DNA from: Haemophilus influenzae
Lineage (GTDB): Bacteria > Pseudomonadota > Gammaproteobacteria > Enterobacterales > Pasteurellaceae
Assembly (NCBI RefSeq): GCF_900475755.1
Contig: NZ_LS483411.1
Location: forward strand, 1,550,001-1,614,000
Reading direction: 5' to 3'
DNA length: 64,000 bases
Shown: positions 22,356 to 30,898 of the stretch, in pieces
Position numbering within the stretch: the stretch's first letter is position 1
How the letters are laid out: each line of letters opens with the position of its first letter
Notes under the pieces: generated by a model
What the model was told of the DNA's origin: nothing
Databases searched by the model: none
The model's input: the letters and a program-made list of their open reading frames with translations, nothing else
Made by a program: the position numbers and the translations under genes

Positions 22356-23524
22356 TAGTGTTCTCCTTTTGCTGCATTCACAGCTAATTCTGCAGCTTGT
22401 TGTAAATTCTGTGCGGTAAGGATATTAACATCGCTTTGCGCTAAAATTTGGCGACCGATTTCAGCATTTGTTCCTTCTAATCGCACAACCACAGGCACTC
22501 TCACGCCCACTTCATTTACTGCAGCAATCACGCCTTCAGCAATCAAATCACAACGAACAATGCCACCAAAAATATTCACTAAAATCACTTTAACGGAAGG
22601 ATCGGTTAAAATGATTTTAAACGCTTCAGCAACCCGCTCTTTCGTTGCACCACCACCCACATCAAGAAAATTCGCAGGCTTCCCACCATAGAGTTTCACA
22701 ATATCCATGGTTCCCATTGCAAGCCCAGCCCCGTTTACCATACAACCAATATCACCCTCTAAAGCCACATAGTTTAACTGGAATTTTTCAGCTTCTGCTT
22801 CACGAGCATCATTTTGAGTTAAATCTTGTAGTGCTAAGAGATCTTTATGACGAAATAAAGCGTTATCATCAACAGATATTTTGGCATCGAGACAAATCAA
22901 ATTCCCTTGTTTAGTAAGAACAAGCGGATTGACTTCCAGTAAAGATAAATCTTTTTCTAAAAACAAACGAGATAACCCCATAAAAATATCGGTAAACTGT
23001 TTGTTTTGCACACCAATTAACCCTAATTTAAACGCTAATTCACGCCCTTGATAAGGCAATCCTCCAAATAAAGGATCAATAGTGACTTTGTGGAGTAAGT
23101 GCGGTGAATTTTGCGCGATTTCTTCAATATTCATTCCACCTGCAGAGGAAGCAATAAACACCACTTTTTGAGAGGCGCGATCAACAACCGCACTTAAGTA
23201 AAATTCTTTATCAATATCGCAAGTTTCTTCAAAATAAATCTGGTTTACTGGCTGCCCCAATTTATCCGTTTGAAAAGTGACTAAACGTTGCCCTAGCCAT
23301 TTTTCTGCAAAAGCTCTTGCTTCCTCTACATTTTGCACTAATTTAACGCCACCTGCTTTACCACGCCCACCAGCGTGAACTTGACATTTCGCTGCCCACT
23401 TATCGCCTGAAAGTTGAGCCAGTACCAAATCGACTTCCTCAACAGATTGACAGACCACCCCATTTTTTACGGGTAATTCATAACGCTCAAATAGTTGTTT
23501 TGCTTGGTATTCGTGTAAATTCAT
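22355..23524 (-). CDS. sucC: Succinyl-CoA synthetase beta subunit
   Basis: ATP-grasp beta subunit, 389 residues: [19 protein letters not shown] start, [19 protein letters not shown] nucleotide loop, [20 protein letters not shown], and [17 protein letters not shown] toward the alpha interface. It is first of a two-gene operon with sucD. Uptake signals lie at 23096 and 23188. In Haemophilus, known to lack the oxidative citrate-to-ketoglutarate steps, the enzyme serves succinyl-CoA supply. Confidence 0.97.
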   Translation of the reverse strand: MNLHEYQAKQLFERYELPVKNGVVCQSVEEVDLVLAQLSGDKWAAKCQVHAGGRGKAGGVKLVQNVEEARAFAEKWLGQRLVTFQTDKLGQPVNQIYFEETCDIDKEFYLSAVVDRASQKVVFIASSAGGMNIEEIAQNSPHLLHKVTIDPLFGGLPYQGRELAFKLGLIGVQNKQFTDIFMGLSRLFLEKDLSLLEVNPLVLTKQGNLICLDAKISVDDNALFRHKDLLALQDLTQNDAREAEAEKFQLNYVALEGDIGCMVNGAGLAMGTMDIVKLYGGKPANFLDVGGGATKERVAEAFKIILTDPSVKVILVNIFGGIVRCDLIAEGVIAAVNEVGVRVPVVVRLEGTNAEIGRQILAQSDVNILTAQNLQQAAELAVNAAKGEH

Positions 23525-23559
23525 TCGCGACGTCCTTTTTGGTTATGAAAACAATTAAC

Positions 23560-24651
23560 TCAAGGTTTTAATGCTATATGTACCGTGATTTCTTCACGAT
23601 CGTGATATAAATGTTTAGCTTGAATATCAAAATTTAAATTCTGCTCAGCCAACATAACAGCCAAGTTTTCTAAACATAATATCACTTCTTGATAACGTTT
23701 TTTCATGGGTAATTTTAAATTGAAGATGGTTTCTCGGCACCAACCATTCAACAACCATTTGCCAATTAATAAAGAAATACGACTTGGTTGTTCCACCATA
23801 TCACAGACTAACCAATCCACTTTTTTCCTTTTGGGAGGCTGAAATTTAAAACCATCTTCCGCACAATGTTCAATGCGACCTGTATCATGCAAACTCGCTG
23901 CCATTTTTCCGTGATCAACTGCATAAACAAATAAACCGCGTTTGACTAATTGATATGTCCAACCCCCAGGGCAAGCCCCTAAATCAACGCCAATCATATT
24001 TTCATTTAAACGTTTATTCTCTTCTTTACGCGGAATAAAAGTCAAAATAGCTTCTTCTAGTTTTAACGTAGAGCGGCTAGGTGCATCTGCCGGAAATTTT
24101 AAACGAGGGATTCCCATAAAATGAGGGGAATGATTATCTACATAAGAATATCCCACATAACAGCAATTCGGTTTTACAAAAAAACAATGTAAAAATTGAC
24201 CGCACTTTTGACTCGCTTTTGCAGAAAGCCAACCTTGTTTTTTCAATGCTTGACGCAAAGGCACGGTAAATTTACGGCAAAAAGTGGAAAGCTCTTTCGC
24301 TTCATTTGTATCTGCAGTTTCGACAAAAAGCTCGCTAGATTGAGCAAAATTAATTTGTTGTGATAATTCTTCAAACGCCGCCACGATAGGACTAATACGA
24401 TCAGCGGGATCTAAATCTTCCAATAAATCGGAAATAACTATCATCTGACGAGCAAAAATCAAACGATTAAAAGGAATTTCTCGGGCAAGGCGATCTGCCT
24501 CATTAGGTTGATAACATTCAAAAATCACATAGCCCGAATTATCTTGTACTCGTGCAAAACCAAATACACCTAAATTACTTGCTTGATCAGTGATCTCTGC
24601 TGCGACTTCTTTCTCAAAACCTGGGCGACAATATAATGCGAGTTTATTCAT
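23560..24651 (-). CDS. rlmM: 23S rRNA 2'-O-methyltransferase RlmM
   Basis: Methylates C2498 of 23S rRNA. The start is ATG 24651 ([20 protein letters not shown], the conserved beginning), giving 363 residues; the 49 codons open upstream lie inside gcvA. There is an N-terminal THUMP-like domain and a C-terminal Rossmann methyltransferase with [19 protein letters not shown] (SAM site), [14 protein letters not shown] and [10 protein letters not shown] (the K-D-K-type catalytic residues). It overlaps the end of gcvA by 8 bases, as in the E. coli gcvA-rlmM pair. Confidence 0.95.
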   Translation of the reverse strand: MNKLALYCRPGFEKEVAAEITDQASNLGVFGFARVQDNSGYVIFECYQPNEADRLAREIPFNRLIFARQMIVISDLLEDLDPADRISPIVAAFEELSQQINFAQSSELFVETADTNEAKELSTFCRKFTVPLRQALKKQGWLSAKASQKCGQFLHCFFVKPNCCYVGYSYVDNHSPHFMGIPRLKFPADAPSRSTLKLEEAILTFIPRKEENKRLNENMIGVDLGACPGGWTYQLVKRGLFVYAVDHGKMAASLHDTGRIEHCAEDGFKFQPPKRKKVDWLVCDMVEQPSRISLLIGKWLLNGWCRETIFNLKLPMKKRYQEVILCLENLAVMLAEQNLNFDIQAKHLYHDREEITVHIALKP

Positions 24652-25537
24652 TTTCTTCTCGTTTAATTGAGTTAATAATCCATTGGCGGAATGCTTGAAT
24701 TTTTTGTTCATCAAGGCGATCAAGATGATTGACCACATAAAATGATTTTGGATCAGGCAAATTAGTCGGCAACACCGCTTGCAATGATCCATTTTCAATT
24801 TCTTGCAAAGCTAATAAGCGATTAGCTAATACAATGCCTTGCCCGTGAATAGCCGCCTGTAACGCCATAAATGTATGGCTAAATAACGGCCCTTGCTGAA
24901 TATTTAAATCATCTAACTGTAAATGATTTGCCATCGCTTGCCAATTATCACGGGTATGAATATGAATTAATGTGTGTTTTTTTAAATCTTCAGGCTGAAT
25001 AATTGGATTTTTATCTAGTAATTCAGGCGACGCAAAAATCAATAAATTTTCTTCGCCAAGACGATCTACTTGAAGATTCTGCCAATTTCCCAAGCCATAA
25101 TAAATAGCAAGATCAATTTCTTTATTTAACAAGCCTTCATCTTGATCCACGCCTGTTAAACGCACCTCAATTTGCGGATAAAGCTGATTAAATTCACTTA
25201 AATGTGGAACTAGCCATTGAATACCAAAAGTTTGTGGCACGCTAATATTTAAATGCGGGTCCGTTTTTAACGTTAATAATCGCTCTGTTGCTTCATTTAA
25301 ACGACGTAGAATTTTATTAATATCAACAAAATAAGCTTTTCCAAGTTCTGTTAATTCTAACGAACGATTCTTTCGCTTAAATAATTCAATTCCTAAAAAT
25401 TCTTCTAATAATTTAATTTGATGACTAACCGCCGCTTGTGTCACACAAAGCTCATCTGCAGCTTTAGTAAAACTTAAATAACGAGCAGCAGACTCAAAAG
25501 ATTTTAGCGAATTCAATGGGGGCAAACGTTTATACAT
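24644..25537 (-). CDS. gcvA: LysR-type regulator GcvA of glycine cleavage and gcvB
   Basis: Activates or represses the glycine cleavage operon and activates the divergent GcvB RNA. The start is ATG 25537 ([21 protein letters not shown], matching E. coli GcvA), giving 297 residues; an ATG four codons upstream is possible. It has an N-terminal winged helix ([20 protein letters not shown]), an effector domain with YGLGNWQNL, and the [15 protein letters not shown] segment typical of GcvA. The adjacent divergent gcvB gene supports the assignment strongly. Confidence 0.93.
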   Translation of the reverse strand: MYKRLPPLNSLKSFESAARYLSFTKAADELCVTQAAVSHQIKLLEEFLGIELFKRKNRSLELTELGKAYFVDINKILRRLNEATERLLTLKTDPHLNISVPQTFGIQWLVPHLSEFNQLYPQIEVRLTGVDQDEGLLNKEIDLAIYYGLGNWQNLQVDRLGEENLLIFASPELLDKNPIIQPEDLKKHTLIHIHTRDNWQAMANHLQLDDLNIQQGPLFSHTFMALQAAIHGQGIVLANRLLALQEIENGSLQAVLPTNLPDPKSFYVVNHLDRLDEQKIQAFRQWIINSIKREENE

Positions 25538-25626
25538 AAGTATTTCCATTCATAAATTTTTCGTCTATAATGGACAAGATTTATTTCAAATTAGTTTTTC
25601 TAATACCTCAAATAAAAAAACGTCGC

Positions 25627-25656
25627 TTGTCCTTTCTTGCCCTTTTTTCTTAAAAT
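25627..25656 (+). promoter_or_regulatory. Probable gcvB promoter
   Basis: TTGTCC (25627-25632), 18-base spacer, TAAAAT (25651-25656). Transcription would start near 25665. GcvA binding sites should lie here, between the divergent gcvA and gcvB, but I cannot define them. Confidence 0.5.
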
Positions 25657-25664
25657 ATCGCCAT

Positions 25665-25837
25665 ACTTAATGATTGGTAATTCCTTACTAGTTAATGAGT
25701 TTCAGACTTAAGTATGATGTTGTGTTTGCATATAGTTCGGGAAACCGAACTTGAGTAACAATTTGTTACTCATTTACTTCCTGTATATTATTAAACCGAT
25801 TTGGTTAAATCGCCGCTCCATTGAGCGGCGTTTTTTT
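25665..25837 (+). ncRNA. gcvB: GcvB small regulatory RNA
   Basis: Hfq-dependent small RNA that represses many amino-acid transport and metabolism mRNAs. Evidence: divergent from gcvA; the GU-rich seed region R1 TGATGTTGTGTTTG (25715-25728), nearly the same as in enterobacterial GcvB; a second conserved single-stranded segment ACTTCCTGTAT (25776-25786). Hairpins are AGTTCGG-GAAA-CCGAACT (25734-25751) and GAGTAAC...GTTACTC (25753-25771), followed by the terminator CGCCGCTC-CATT-GAGCGGCG plus seven T (25811-25837). A 5-prime stem ACTTAA/TTAAGT opens the RNA. Length is about 173 nucleotides, against about 205 in E. coli. The exact 5-prime end is inferred. Confidence 0.9.
25811..25837 (+). terminator. 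GcvB intrinsic terminator
   Basis: 8-base G/C-rich arms, CATT loop, T7. Confidence 0.93.
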
Positions 25838-25998
25838 CGTCCTAATTCTATCACAATTACATATTGATTTCCTGATCCACTTCACAATTTTGACAATTCC
25901 TTGTTGATTTCTTGAAATTTGAGCGATTTTGAAAATCTATTATTTTAATCAAAGAGAGAATATTGTAGATTAAGCAACACTTTCACAAAAATATATAA

Positions 25999-26114
25999 CC
26001 GTGGGTAAACATACCCACGGCTAATTATAGTAATAATGGTTCCCCTTTGGGGAACATCCTATCTCCCCCAAAGGGGTAGTATTAAAACTAGCCTAGGGTA
26101 TACTTACCCTAGGC
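25999..26114. repeat. Composite palindromic repeat, copy 1 (ilvE leader)
   Basis: Between gcvB and ilvE (25838-26143) no gene is seen; 25838-25998 is plain A/T-rich DNA that probably holds the ilvE promoter. The repeat has three perfect hairpins: A, CCGTGGGTA/TACCCACGG (25999-26020); B, GTTCCCC-TTT-GGGGAAC (26039-26055), followed by CCCC-AAA-GGGG; and C, GCCTAGGGTA-TACT-TACCCTAGGC (26091-26114). The same A-B-C order recurs at 39518-39624. C ends only about 20 bases before the ilvE Shine-Dalgarno element, so these hairpins would lie in the ilvE 5-prime leader. Confidence 0.85.
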
Positions 26115-26143
26115 GACATAACTTCATAAAAAAAGGAAGCAAA

Positions 26144-27175
26144 ATGAAAAACTTAGACTGGAATAACCTTGGTTTTAGTTATATTAAAACAGATTACCGT
26201 TTCATCGCTCACTGGAAAGAGGGCAAATGGGAGGAAGGCAAACTCACAACAGACAATACCTTACATATTCACGAAGGTTCTACCGCACTTCACTACGGTC
26301 AGCAATGTTTTGAAGGTTTAAAGGCTTATCGTTGCAAAGACGGCTCAATCAACTTATTCCGTCCGCAGGCGAATGCAGAACGTATGCAACGTACCGCAGA
26401 CCGTCTTTTAATGCCACGCGTACCAACTGAATTATTCGTACGTGCGTGTAAAGAAGTGGTTAAAGCTAACCAAGATTGGTTGGGCCCTTACGGTTCTGGT
26501 GCAACCTTATACTTACGTCCATTCTTAATTGGTGTGGGCGAAAATATCGGCGTGAAAGCAGCACCAGAGTTTATTTTCTCTGTTTTCTGTTGCCCAGTGG
26601 GTGCTTACTTCAAAGGTGGTTTGGCTCCATCAAACTTCATCACGACCGATTACGACCGTGCAGCACCAATGGGAACCGGTGGCGTAAAAGTGGGCGGAAA
26701 CTACGCAGCAAGCCTTCTGCCACATGTATTAGCGGCAGAACAAGGTACGCCAGAACGTAAATTTGCAGATGCTATTTATTTAGATCCAAAAACTCACACC
26801 AAAATTGAAGAAGTCGGTGCGGCAAACTTCTTTGGGATCACAAAAGATAATAAATTCATCACACCAAAATCAGAATCAATTTTACCAAGTATCACCAAAT
26901 ACTCTCTTTTACATATCGCAAAAGAGCGTTTAGGCATGGAAACCATCGAAGGCGATGTTTATATCGATCAACTTGACGAATTCGCTGAAGCTGGTGCCTG
27001 TGGTACAGCAGCAGTAATTACCCCTGTAGGCGGTATCCAACACAAAAGCAACTTCCATGTTTTCTATTCAGAAACCGAAGTAGGCCCTGTTACCCGTCGT
27101 CTTTACGGTGAACTAACAGGCATCCAATTCGGTGATGTTGAAGCGCCTGAAGGCTGGATTGTGAAAGTAGAATAA
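26144..27175 (+). CDS. ilvE: Branched-chain amino acid aminotransferase
   Basis: PLP enzyme for the last step of Ile, Leu and Val synthesis. The start is ATG 26144 ([19 protein letters not shown]) after AAAAAGGAAG. The frame is open back to 26036, but those 36 codons are repeat DNA and should not be annotated as protein. The 343-residue type II BCAT contains [40 protein letters not shown], and [18 protein letters not shown], which carries the PLP lysine. [18 protein letters not shown] is near the C-terminus. An uptake signal is at 26282. Confidence 0.96.
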   Translation: MKNLDWNNLGFSYIKTDYRFIAHWKEGKWEEGKLTTDNTLHIHEGSTALHYGQQCFEGLKAYRCKDGSINLFRPQANAERMQRTADRLLMPRVPTELFVRACKEVVKANQDWLGPYGSGATLYLRPFLIGVGENIGVKAAPEFIFSVFCCPVGAYFKGGLAPSNFITTDYDRAAPMGTGGVKVGGNYAASLLPHVLAAEQGTPERKFADAIYLDPKTHTKIEEVGAANFFGITKDNKFITPKSESILPSITKYSLLHIAKERLGMETIEGDVYIDQLDEFAEAGACGTAAVITPVGGIQHKSNFHVFYSETEVGPVTRRLYGELTGIQFGDVEAPEGWIVKVE

Positions 27176-27195
27176 TTTCTAGCAATATAAAAACC

Positions 27196-27227
27196 AAAAG
27201 AGTGGTTGAAATTAACCGCTCTTTTTT
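27196..27227. terminator. Terminator after ilvE
   Basis: AAAAGAGTGGTT / AACCGCTCTTTT hairpin with one G-T pair, then T-rich. It looks like a diverged inverted uptake-signal pair and also abuts the stop of the converging lipoprotein gene. Confidence 0.75.
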
Positions 27228-27369
27228 ATTGATTCAATCCCCATTGGCGAGAATCTTTATCAAATTTAACACCTGAATGCGAACCTTCTGCGCCGTTAAA
27301 ATACACATCTTTATTCGCACAAGCTGAAATAATAAATGCGCCTGCGATAATCAACAACCATTTTTTCAT
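27226..27369 (-). CDS. Small lipoprotein, 47 residues
   Basis: Starts ATG 27369 with AAAGG upstream on the minus strand and ends TAA 27226-27228. The product has a short basic start MKKWLLIIAG, a hydrophobic core, and the lipobox IISAC with Cys17, then a polar tail (ANKDVYFNGAEGSHSGVKF). This is a classic type II signal peptide, so the mature form would be a lipoprotein of about 31 residues. Function unknown. It converges on ilvE and is divergent from queC. Confidence 0.8.
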   Translation of the reverse strand: MKKWLLIIAGAFIISACANKDVYFNGAEGSHSGVKFDKDSRQWGLNQ

Positions 27370-27480
27370 AAATAAACCTTTTTGCTAAATTAAAAACCTG
27401 CGAATTGTAGCACAACGACTACACATCCTAACGAAATATTTCACTTGTCTTGCTAAAATAGAACTTCCCCACTAGAATAC

Positions 27481-27519
27481 CCCCCGTAGTTCGCAAACCT
27501 CCTACAATAAAAAACTAGG
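27481..27519 (+). promoter_or_regulatory. preQ1-I riboswitch controlling queC
   Basis: GTAG (27486-27489) pairs with CTAC (27502-27505) around loop TTCGCAAACCTC. The 3-prime tail AATAAAAAACTAGG (27506-27519) is the A-rich tail and CUA element that define class I preQ1 riboswitches. The AGG at 27517-27519 is also the queC Shine-Dalgarno element, 6 bases before ATG, so ligand binding would hide the ribosome site. Placement before a queuosine gene supports the call. Confidence 0.85.
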
Positions 27520-27525
27520 TAGAAT

Positions 27526-28218
27526 ATGAATATTTTCAATCCAAACCACGATCGTAAAGCGATTGTCATCTTTTCAGGTGGGCAAGACTCCACAACCTGT
27601 TTATTCCAAGCTATTGCTGAATACGGCAAAGAAAACGTAGAAGCCATTACCTTTCAATATGGGCAGCGTCATGCTATTGAATTAGAAAAGGCGCGCACCA
27701 TTGCACAAGATTTAGGCATTAAACAAACCTTGATTGATACATCTGTTATGAAAGCTATCACGCATAATGCATTAATGGATGAACAGGCACATATTGAACA
27801 AAAAGAGAATGAATTACCAAACACTTTTGTTGATGGTCGCAACGCTCTATTTTTACTTTATGCAGCGATTTATGCGAAAGGTCAAGGCATTCAAGATATT
27901 ATCACTGGCGTATGTGAAACAGATTTCAGCGGTTATCCCGATTGCCGAGATGTGTTTATCAAGTCTATGAATGTTACATTAAATTTGGCTATGGATTATC
28001 AATTCAATATCAAAACACCATTAATGTATCTCACCAAAGCCCAAACTTGGCAGCTTGCTGATGAATTAGGCGTACTAGATTATGTACAAAAACATACGCA
28101 CACTTGCTATGAAGGGATTGAAGGGGGATGCGGAAAATGCCCAAGCTGTATTCTTCGCAATAAAGGCTTACAAGAATATTTAGCAAAAAAGTGCGGTAAA
28201 AAAACTCAAGGAATTTAA
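27526..28218 (+). CDS. queC: 7-cyano-7-deazaguanine synthase QueC
   Basis: ATP-dependent conversion of carboxy-deazaguanine to preQ0 in queuosine biosynthesis. The 230 residues carry the PP-loop [48 protein letters not shown], and a C-terminal zinc site in [18 protein letters not shown]. Translation is probably switched by the preQ1 riboswitch just upstream. The last codons include an uptake signal, and a second inverted one follows the stop. Confidence 0.96.
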   Translation: MNIFNPNHDRKAIVIFSGGQDSTTCLFQAIAEYGKENVEAITFQYGQRHAIELEKARTIAQDLGIKQTLIDTSVMKAITHNALMDEQAHIEQKENELPNTFVDGRNALFLLYAAIYAKGQGIQDIITGVCETDFSGYPDCRDVFIKSMNVTLNLAMDYQFNIKTPLMYLTKAQTWQLADELGVLDYVQKHTHTCYEGIEGGCGKCPSCILRNKGLQEYLAKKCGKKTQGI

Positions 28219-28255
28219 ACCGCACTTTAAATAAAATAAAAATTTCTTATCCCTC

Positions 28256-28283
28256 TTGATCGCTATAAATTTATGTATATAAT
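28256..28283 (+). promoter_or_regulatory. Strong sigma-70 promoter in the queC-nif3 gap
   Basis: TTGATC (28256-28261), 16-base spacer, consensus TATAAT (28278-28283). No gene start follows within 130 bases; a terminator does. Confidence 0.75.
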
Positions 28284-28289
28284 GAATTC

Positions 28290-28374
28290 TGTTTTAGATA
28301 CTAGATAGTAATTTAATAGTAATGAAACTTGGCTAGTGCATTCCCCCACTCCTTTCGCACTAGCCATTTTTTTT
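28290..28374 (+). ncRNA. Small RNA candidate with C-rich loop
   Basis: Follows the consensus promoter. An A/U-rich 5-prime arm of about 40 bases leads to a perfect 10-base hairpin TGGCTAGTGC (28330-28339) / GCACTAGCCA (28357-28366), then eight T. The 17-base loop ATTCCCCCACTCCTTTC is C-rich and would complement Shine-Dalgarno-like G-rich sequences. About 85 nucleotides, no conserved reading frame. I do not recognise the family. Alternative: a promoterless queC terminator with a chance promoter, but the promoter lies after the queC stop and gives a short self-contained unit. Confidence 0.6.
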
Positions 28375-28419
28375 GGAATTTTGTACCATATCCCAACTTT
28401 TTCCAATCAACGATCCATT

Positions 28420-29175
28420 ATGAATAATCTCGAACTTGAACAACTCATTAATCAAAAACTTTCTTCTGACAAAATCAATGACTATGCGCCCAACGGCTTA
28501 CAAGTCGAAGGTAAAACAGAAATCAAAAAAATCATTACTGGCGTAACGGCAAGTCAGGCTCTAATTGATTACGCAATCAGCAAAAATGCCGATGCAATTT
28601 TGGTTCATCACGGCTATTTTTGGAAAAGTGAAAACCCTTGTATTCGAGGAATGAAAGGCAAGCGAATTAAAGCCCTTTTAGTGAACGACATTAATTTATA
28701 TGGCTATCATTTGCCATTAGATGTGCACCCAGAATTAGGCAACAATGCACAATTAGCCAAACTGCTCGACATTGAAAATTTACAACCATTAGAAAAAAGC
28801 TCTGTGAGTATTCCTGTTTGGGGCGAATTAAAAGAACCGATGACAGGTAAAGACTTTGCAGAAAAAATAGAAAAAGTGTTAAATCGAAAACCGTTAATTT
28901 GCATTGAAAACGGACCGCACTTAATCCGAAAAATTGGTATCTGCACCGGTGGCGGACAAGGTTATATTGATCTTGCTGCAGAACAAGGCTGTGACGCATT
29001 TATTACAGGGGAAGTGTCAGAACAAACAATCCATTCTGCCCGTGAACAAGGATTACATTTCTTCTCTGCAGGCCATCACGCAACAGAACGCTATGGCATC
29101 AAGGCGTTAGGAGAATGGTTGGCGAAAGAATATGGCTTTGACGTAGAATTTAAAGATATAGATAATCCAGCGTAA
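28420..29175 (+). CDS. ybgI: Nif3-like dinuclear metal-centre protein (YbgI family)
   Basis: A 251-residue toroidal hexamer-type protein of the Nif3/DUF34 family. Metal ligands are visible in DAILVHHGYFW, LPLDVHPELGNNAQLA and SAGHHATERYGI. The function is not firmly known; GTP cyclohydrolase-like and metal-chaperone roles have been proposed. I start at ATG 28420 (MNNLELEQLINQKL); the open frame upstream runs into the small-RNA terminator. Followed by an inverted uptake-signal pair shared with ffh. Confidence 0.88.
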   Translation: MNNLELEQLINQKLSSDKINDYAPNGLQVEGKTEIKKIITGVTASQALIDYAISKNADAILVHHGYFWKSENPCIRGMKGKRIKALLVNDINLYGYHLPLDVHPELGNNAQLAKLLDIENLQPLEKSSVSIPVWGELKEPMTGKDFAEKIEKVLNRKPLICIENGPHLIRKIGICTGGGQGYIDLAAEQGCDAFITGEVSEQTIHSAREQGLHFFSAGHHATERYGIKALGEWLAKEYGFDVEFKDIDNPA

Positions 29176-29180
29176 AATAC

Positions 29181-29220
29181 AAAAGTGCGGTAAAAATATT
29201 TCTTTTTTACCGCACTTTTA
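29181..29220. terminator. Inverted uptake-signal pair between ybgI and ffh
   Basis: AAAAGTGCGGTAAAAA and its reverse complement, between converging genes. Confidence 0.85.
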
Positions 29221-29230
29221 TCTTCTGAAA

Positions 29231-30619
29231 TTATCGTTTAAACATTCCGCCTAAACCACCAAGACCGCCTAAGCCTGCGCCCATTAAGCCTTGCATTCCA
29301 CGCATCATTTTAGCCATGCCACCTTTACGCATTTTCTTCATCATGCGTTGCATTTCATCGAATTGTTTAAGTAATTTATTAACATCTTGCACTTGAGTGC
29401 CAGAACCTAATGCAATACGACGACGGCGAGATCCTTTGATAATCTCTGGGTTCGCACGTTCTTTTAGTGTCATGGAGTTAATGATCGCTTCCATTTTGAC
29501 AAACATTTTGTCATCTACTTGATTTTTAACGTGATCAGGCAAATTTTTTGCACCTGGTAATTTTTCAAGCATAGACATCATGCCACCCATTTTTTTCATC
29601 TCGATAAGCTGCTCGCGGAAATCATCTAAAGTGAAACCATCGCCTTTCTTGAATTTCTGTGCCATTTTTTCGGCTTTTTCACGGTCAACAGAACGTTCAA
29701 GATCTTCGATAAGGGAAAGCACATCGCCCATGCCCAAAATACGGGAAGCGACACGATCAGGATGGAAAGGCTCAAGTGCTTCTGTTTTCTCGCCCACACC
29801 CAAGAATTTGATTGGTTTACCTGTGATTTGACGAATTGATAAGGCTGCACCACCACGTGCATCACCGTCCACTTTTGTCAAAATAACACCTGTAAGCGGC
29901 AATGCTTCATTAAAGGCTTTTGCCGTATTGGCTGCATCTTGACCAGTCATCGCATCAACAGTGAAAAGGGTTTCGATTGGATTTAACGCTGCATGGACTT
30001 GCTTGATTTCATCCATCATTTCTGTATCAACATGCAAGCGACCAGCTGTATCCACAATCAACACATCGTAGAATTTCAGTTTTGCATCAGCAAGTGCCGC
30101 TTTAGCAATATCAACTGGATTTTGTTTGACATCCGATGGGAAAAAATCCACGCCAACAGATTGAGCCAAGGTTTCAAGTTGCTTAATCGCAGCTGGGCGA
30201 TATACATCGGCAGAAACCACTAACACTTTCTTTTTATGACGTTCACGCAAGAATTTTGCCAATTTACCCACGCTGGTGGTTTTACCCGCCCCTTGTAAAC
30301 CTGCCATTAAGATAACTGCAGGTGGTTGGGTTGCAAGGTTTAAACTCTCATTCGCTTCGCCCATGGCTTTTTCAAGCTCACGCTGAACGATTTTTAAGAA
30401 CTCTTGCCCTGGCGTTAAACTTTTATTGACTTCTTCCCCAAGCGCGCTTTCTTTTACTTTTGCGATAAATTCACGCACCACAGGTAAAGCAACATCTGCT
30501 TCAAGTAATGCCATACGCACTTCGCGTAAGGTTTCTTTAATATTATCTTCCGTTAAACGACCTTTTCCTGTGATATTACGTAAAGTTTTGGAAAGGCGAT
30601 CCGATAAATTCTCAAACAT
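29231..30619 (-). CDS. ffh: Signal recognition particle protein Ffh
   Basis: GTPase that, with 4.5S RNA and FtsY, targets inner-membrane proteins. ATG 30619 (MFENLSDRLSKTLRNITG) gives 462 residues; the frame extends three codons upstream. The N domain comes first, then G domain motifs GLQGAGKTTSVGKLA, DTAGRLH and TKVDGDARGG. The methionine-rich M domain follows (MKKMGGMMSMLEKLPG; RRRRIALGSG; QRMMKKMRKGGMAKMMRG), ending in a Gly-rich tail. No SRP RNA gene is in the window. Confidence 0.97.
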   Translation of the reverse strand: MFENLSDRLSKTLRNITGKGRLTEDNIKETLREVRMALLEADVALPVVREFIAKVKESALGEEVNKSLTPGQEFLKIVQRELEKAMGEANESLNLATQPPAVILMAGLQGAGKTTSVGKLAKFLRERHKKKVLVVSADVYRPAAIKQLETLAQSVGVDFFPSDVKQNPVDIAKAALADAKLKFYDVLIVDTAGRLHVDTEMMDEIKQVHAALNPIETLFTVDAMTGQDAANTAKAFNEALPLTGVILTKVDGDARGGAALSIRQITGKPIKFLGVGEKTEALEPFHPDRVASRILGMGDVLSLIEDLERSVDREKAEKMAQKFKKGDGFTLDDFREQLIEMKKMGGMMSMLEKLPGAKNLPDHVKNQVDDKMFVKMEAIINSMTLKERANPEIIKGSRRRRIALGSGTQVQDVNKLLKQFDEMQRMMKKMRKGGMAKMMRGMQGLMGAGLGGLGGLGGMFKR

Positions 30620-30751
30620 GGCTAACAATCCTGTTTTCTTAAAAAATTGCGCTGATTATACCGAAATTTAGGCGTTTTTCATCATTTCAAATGAAAATGA
30701 CTTTTTGAATAGGCGATTTCATAAAGAAAGCATAGGATATAAGGAAAAAGA

Positions 30752-30820
30752 ATGATTATTGAGCCAATTTCGGGTATCATTCTGCCCATTCTTGGCTATT
30801 TGAGTAGCCATTTGATTTAA
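30752..30820 (+). CDS. Possible 22-residue leader or membrane peptide upstream of corB
   Basis: ATG 30752 is preceded by AAGGA with 6-base spacing, and the frame encodes a hydrophobic peptide beginning MIIEPISGIILPILGYL, rich in Ile and Leu. It is followed by three hairpins: TGGCTA/TAGCCA (30793-30810), ATTTGATTT/AAATCAAAT (30810-30831), and the inverted uptake-signal pair, ending about 30 bases before corB. This resembles an attenuating leader, or a small membrane peptide of the type I toxin sort. Nothing proves expression. Confidence 0.4.
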   Translation: MIIEPISGIILPILGYLSSHLI

Positions 30821-30837
30821 TAAAATCAAATAACAAG

Positions 30838-30870
30838 TAAAAAGTGCGGTGAAAAATGACCGCACTTTTT
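30838..30870 (+). terminator. Inverted uptake-signal pair in the corB leader
   Basis: AAAAAGTGCGGT / ACCGCACTTTTT with an 8-base loop and a T run. It lies upstream of corB, so if transcription begins before it, it would attenuate corB. Confidence 0.65.
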
Positions 30871-30898
30871 GTTGATTCACAAACAAAAGGATTTTCTC

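Noticed and set aside
26036-26143. 36-codon N-terminal extension of IlvE
   Set aside because: It is translated repeat DNA; the ribosome site and family alignment start at 26144.
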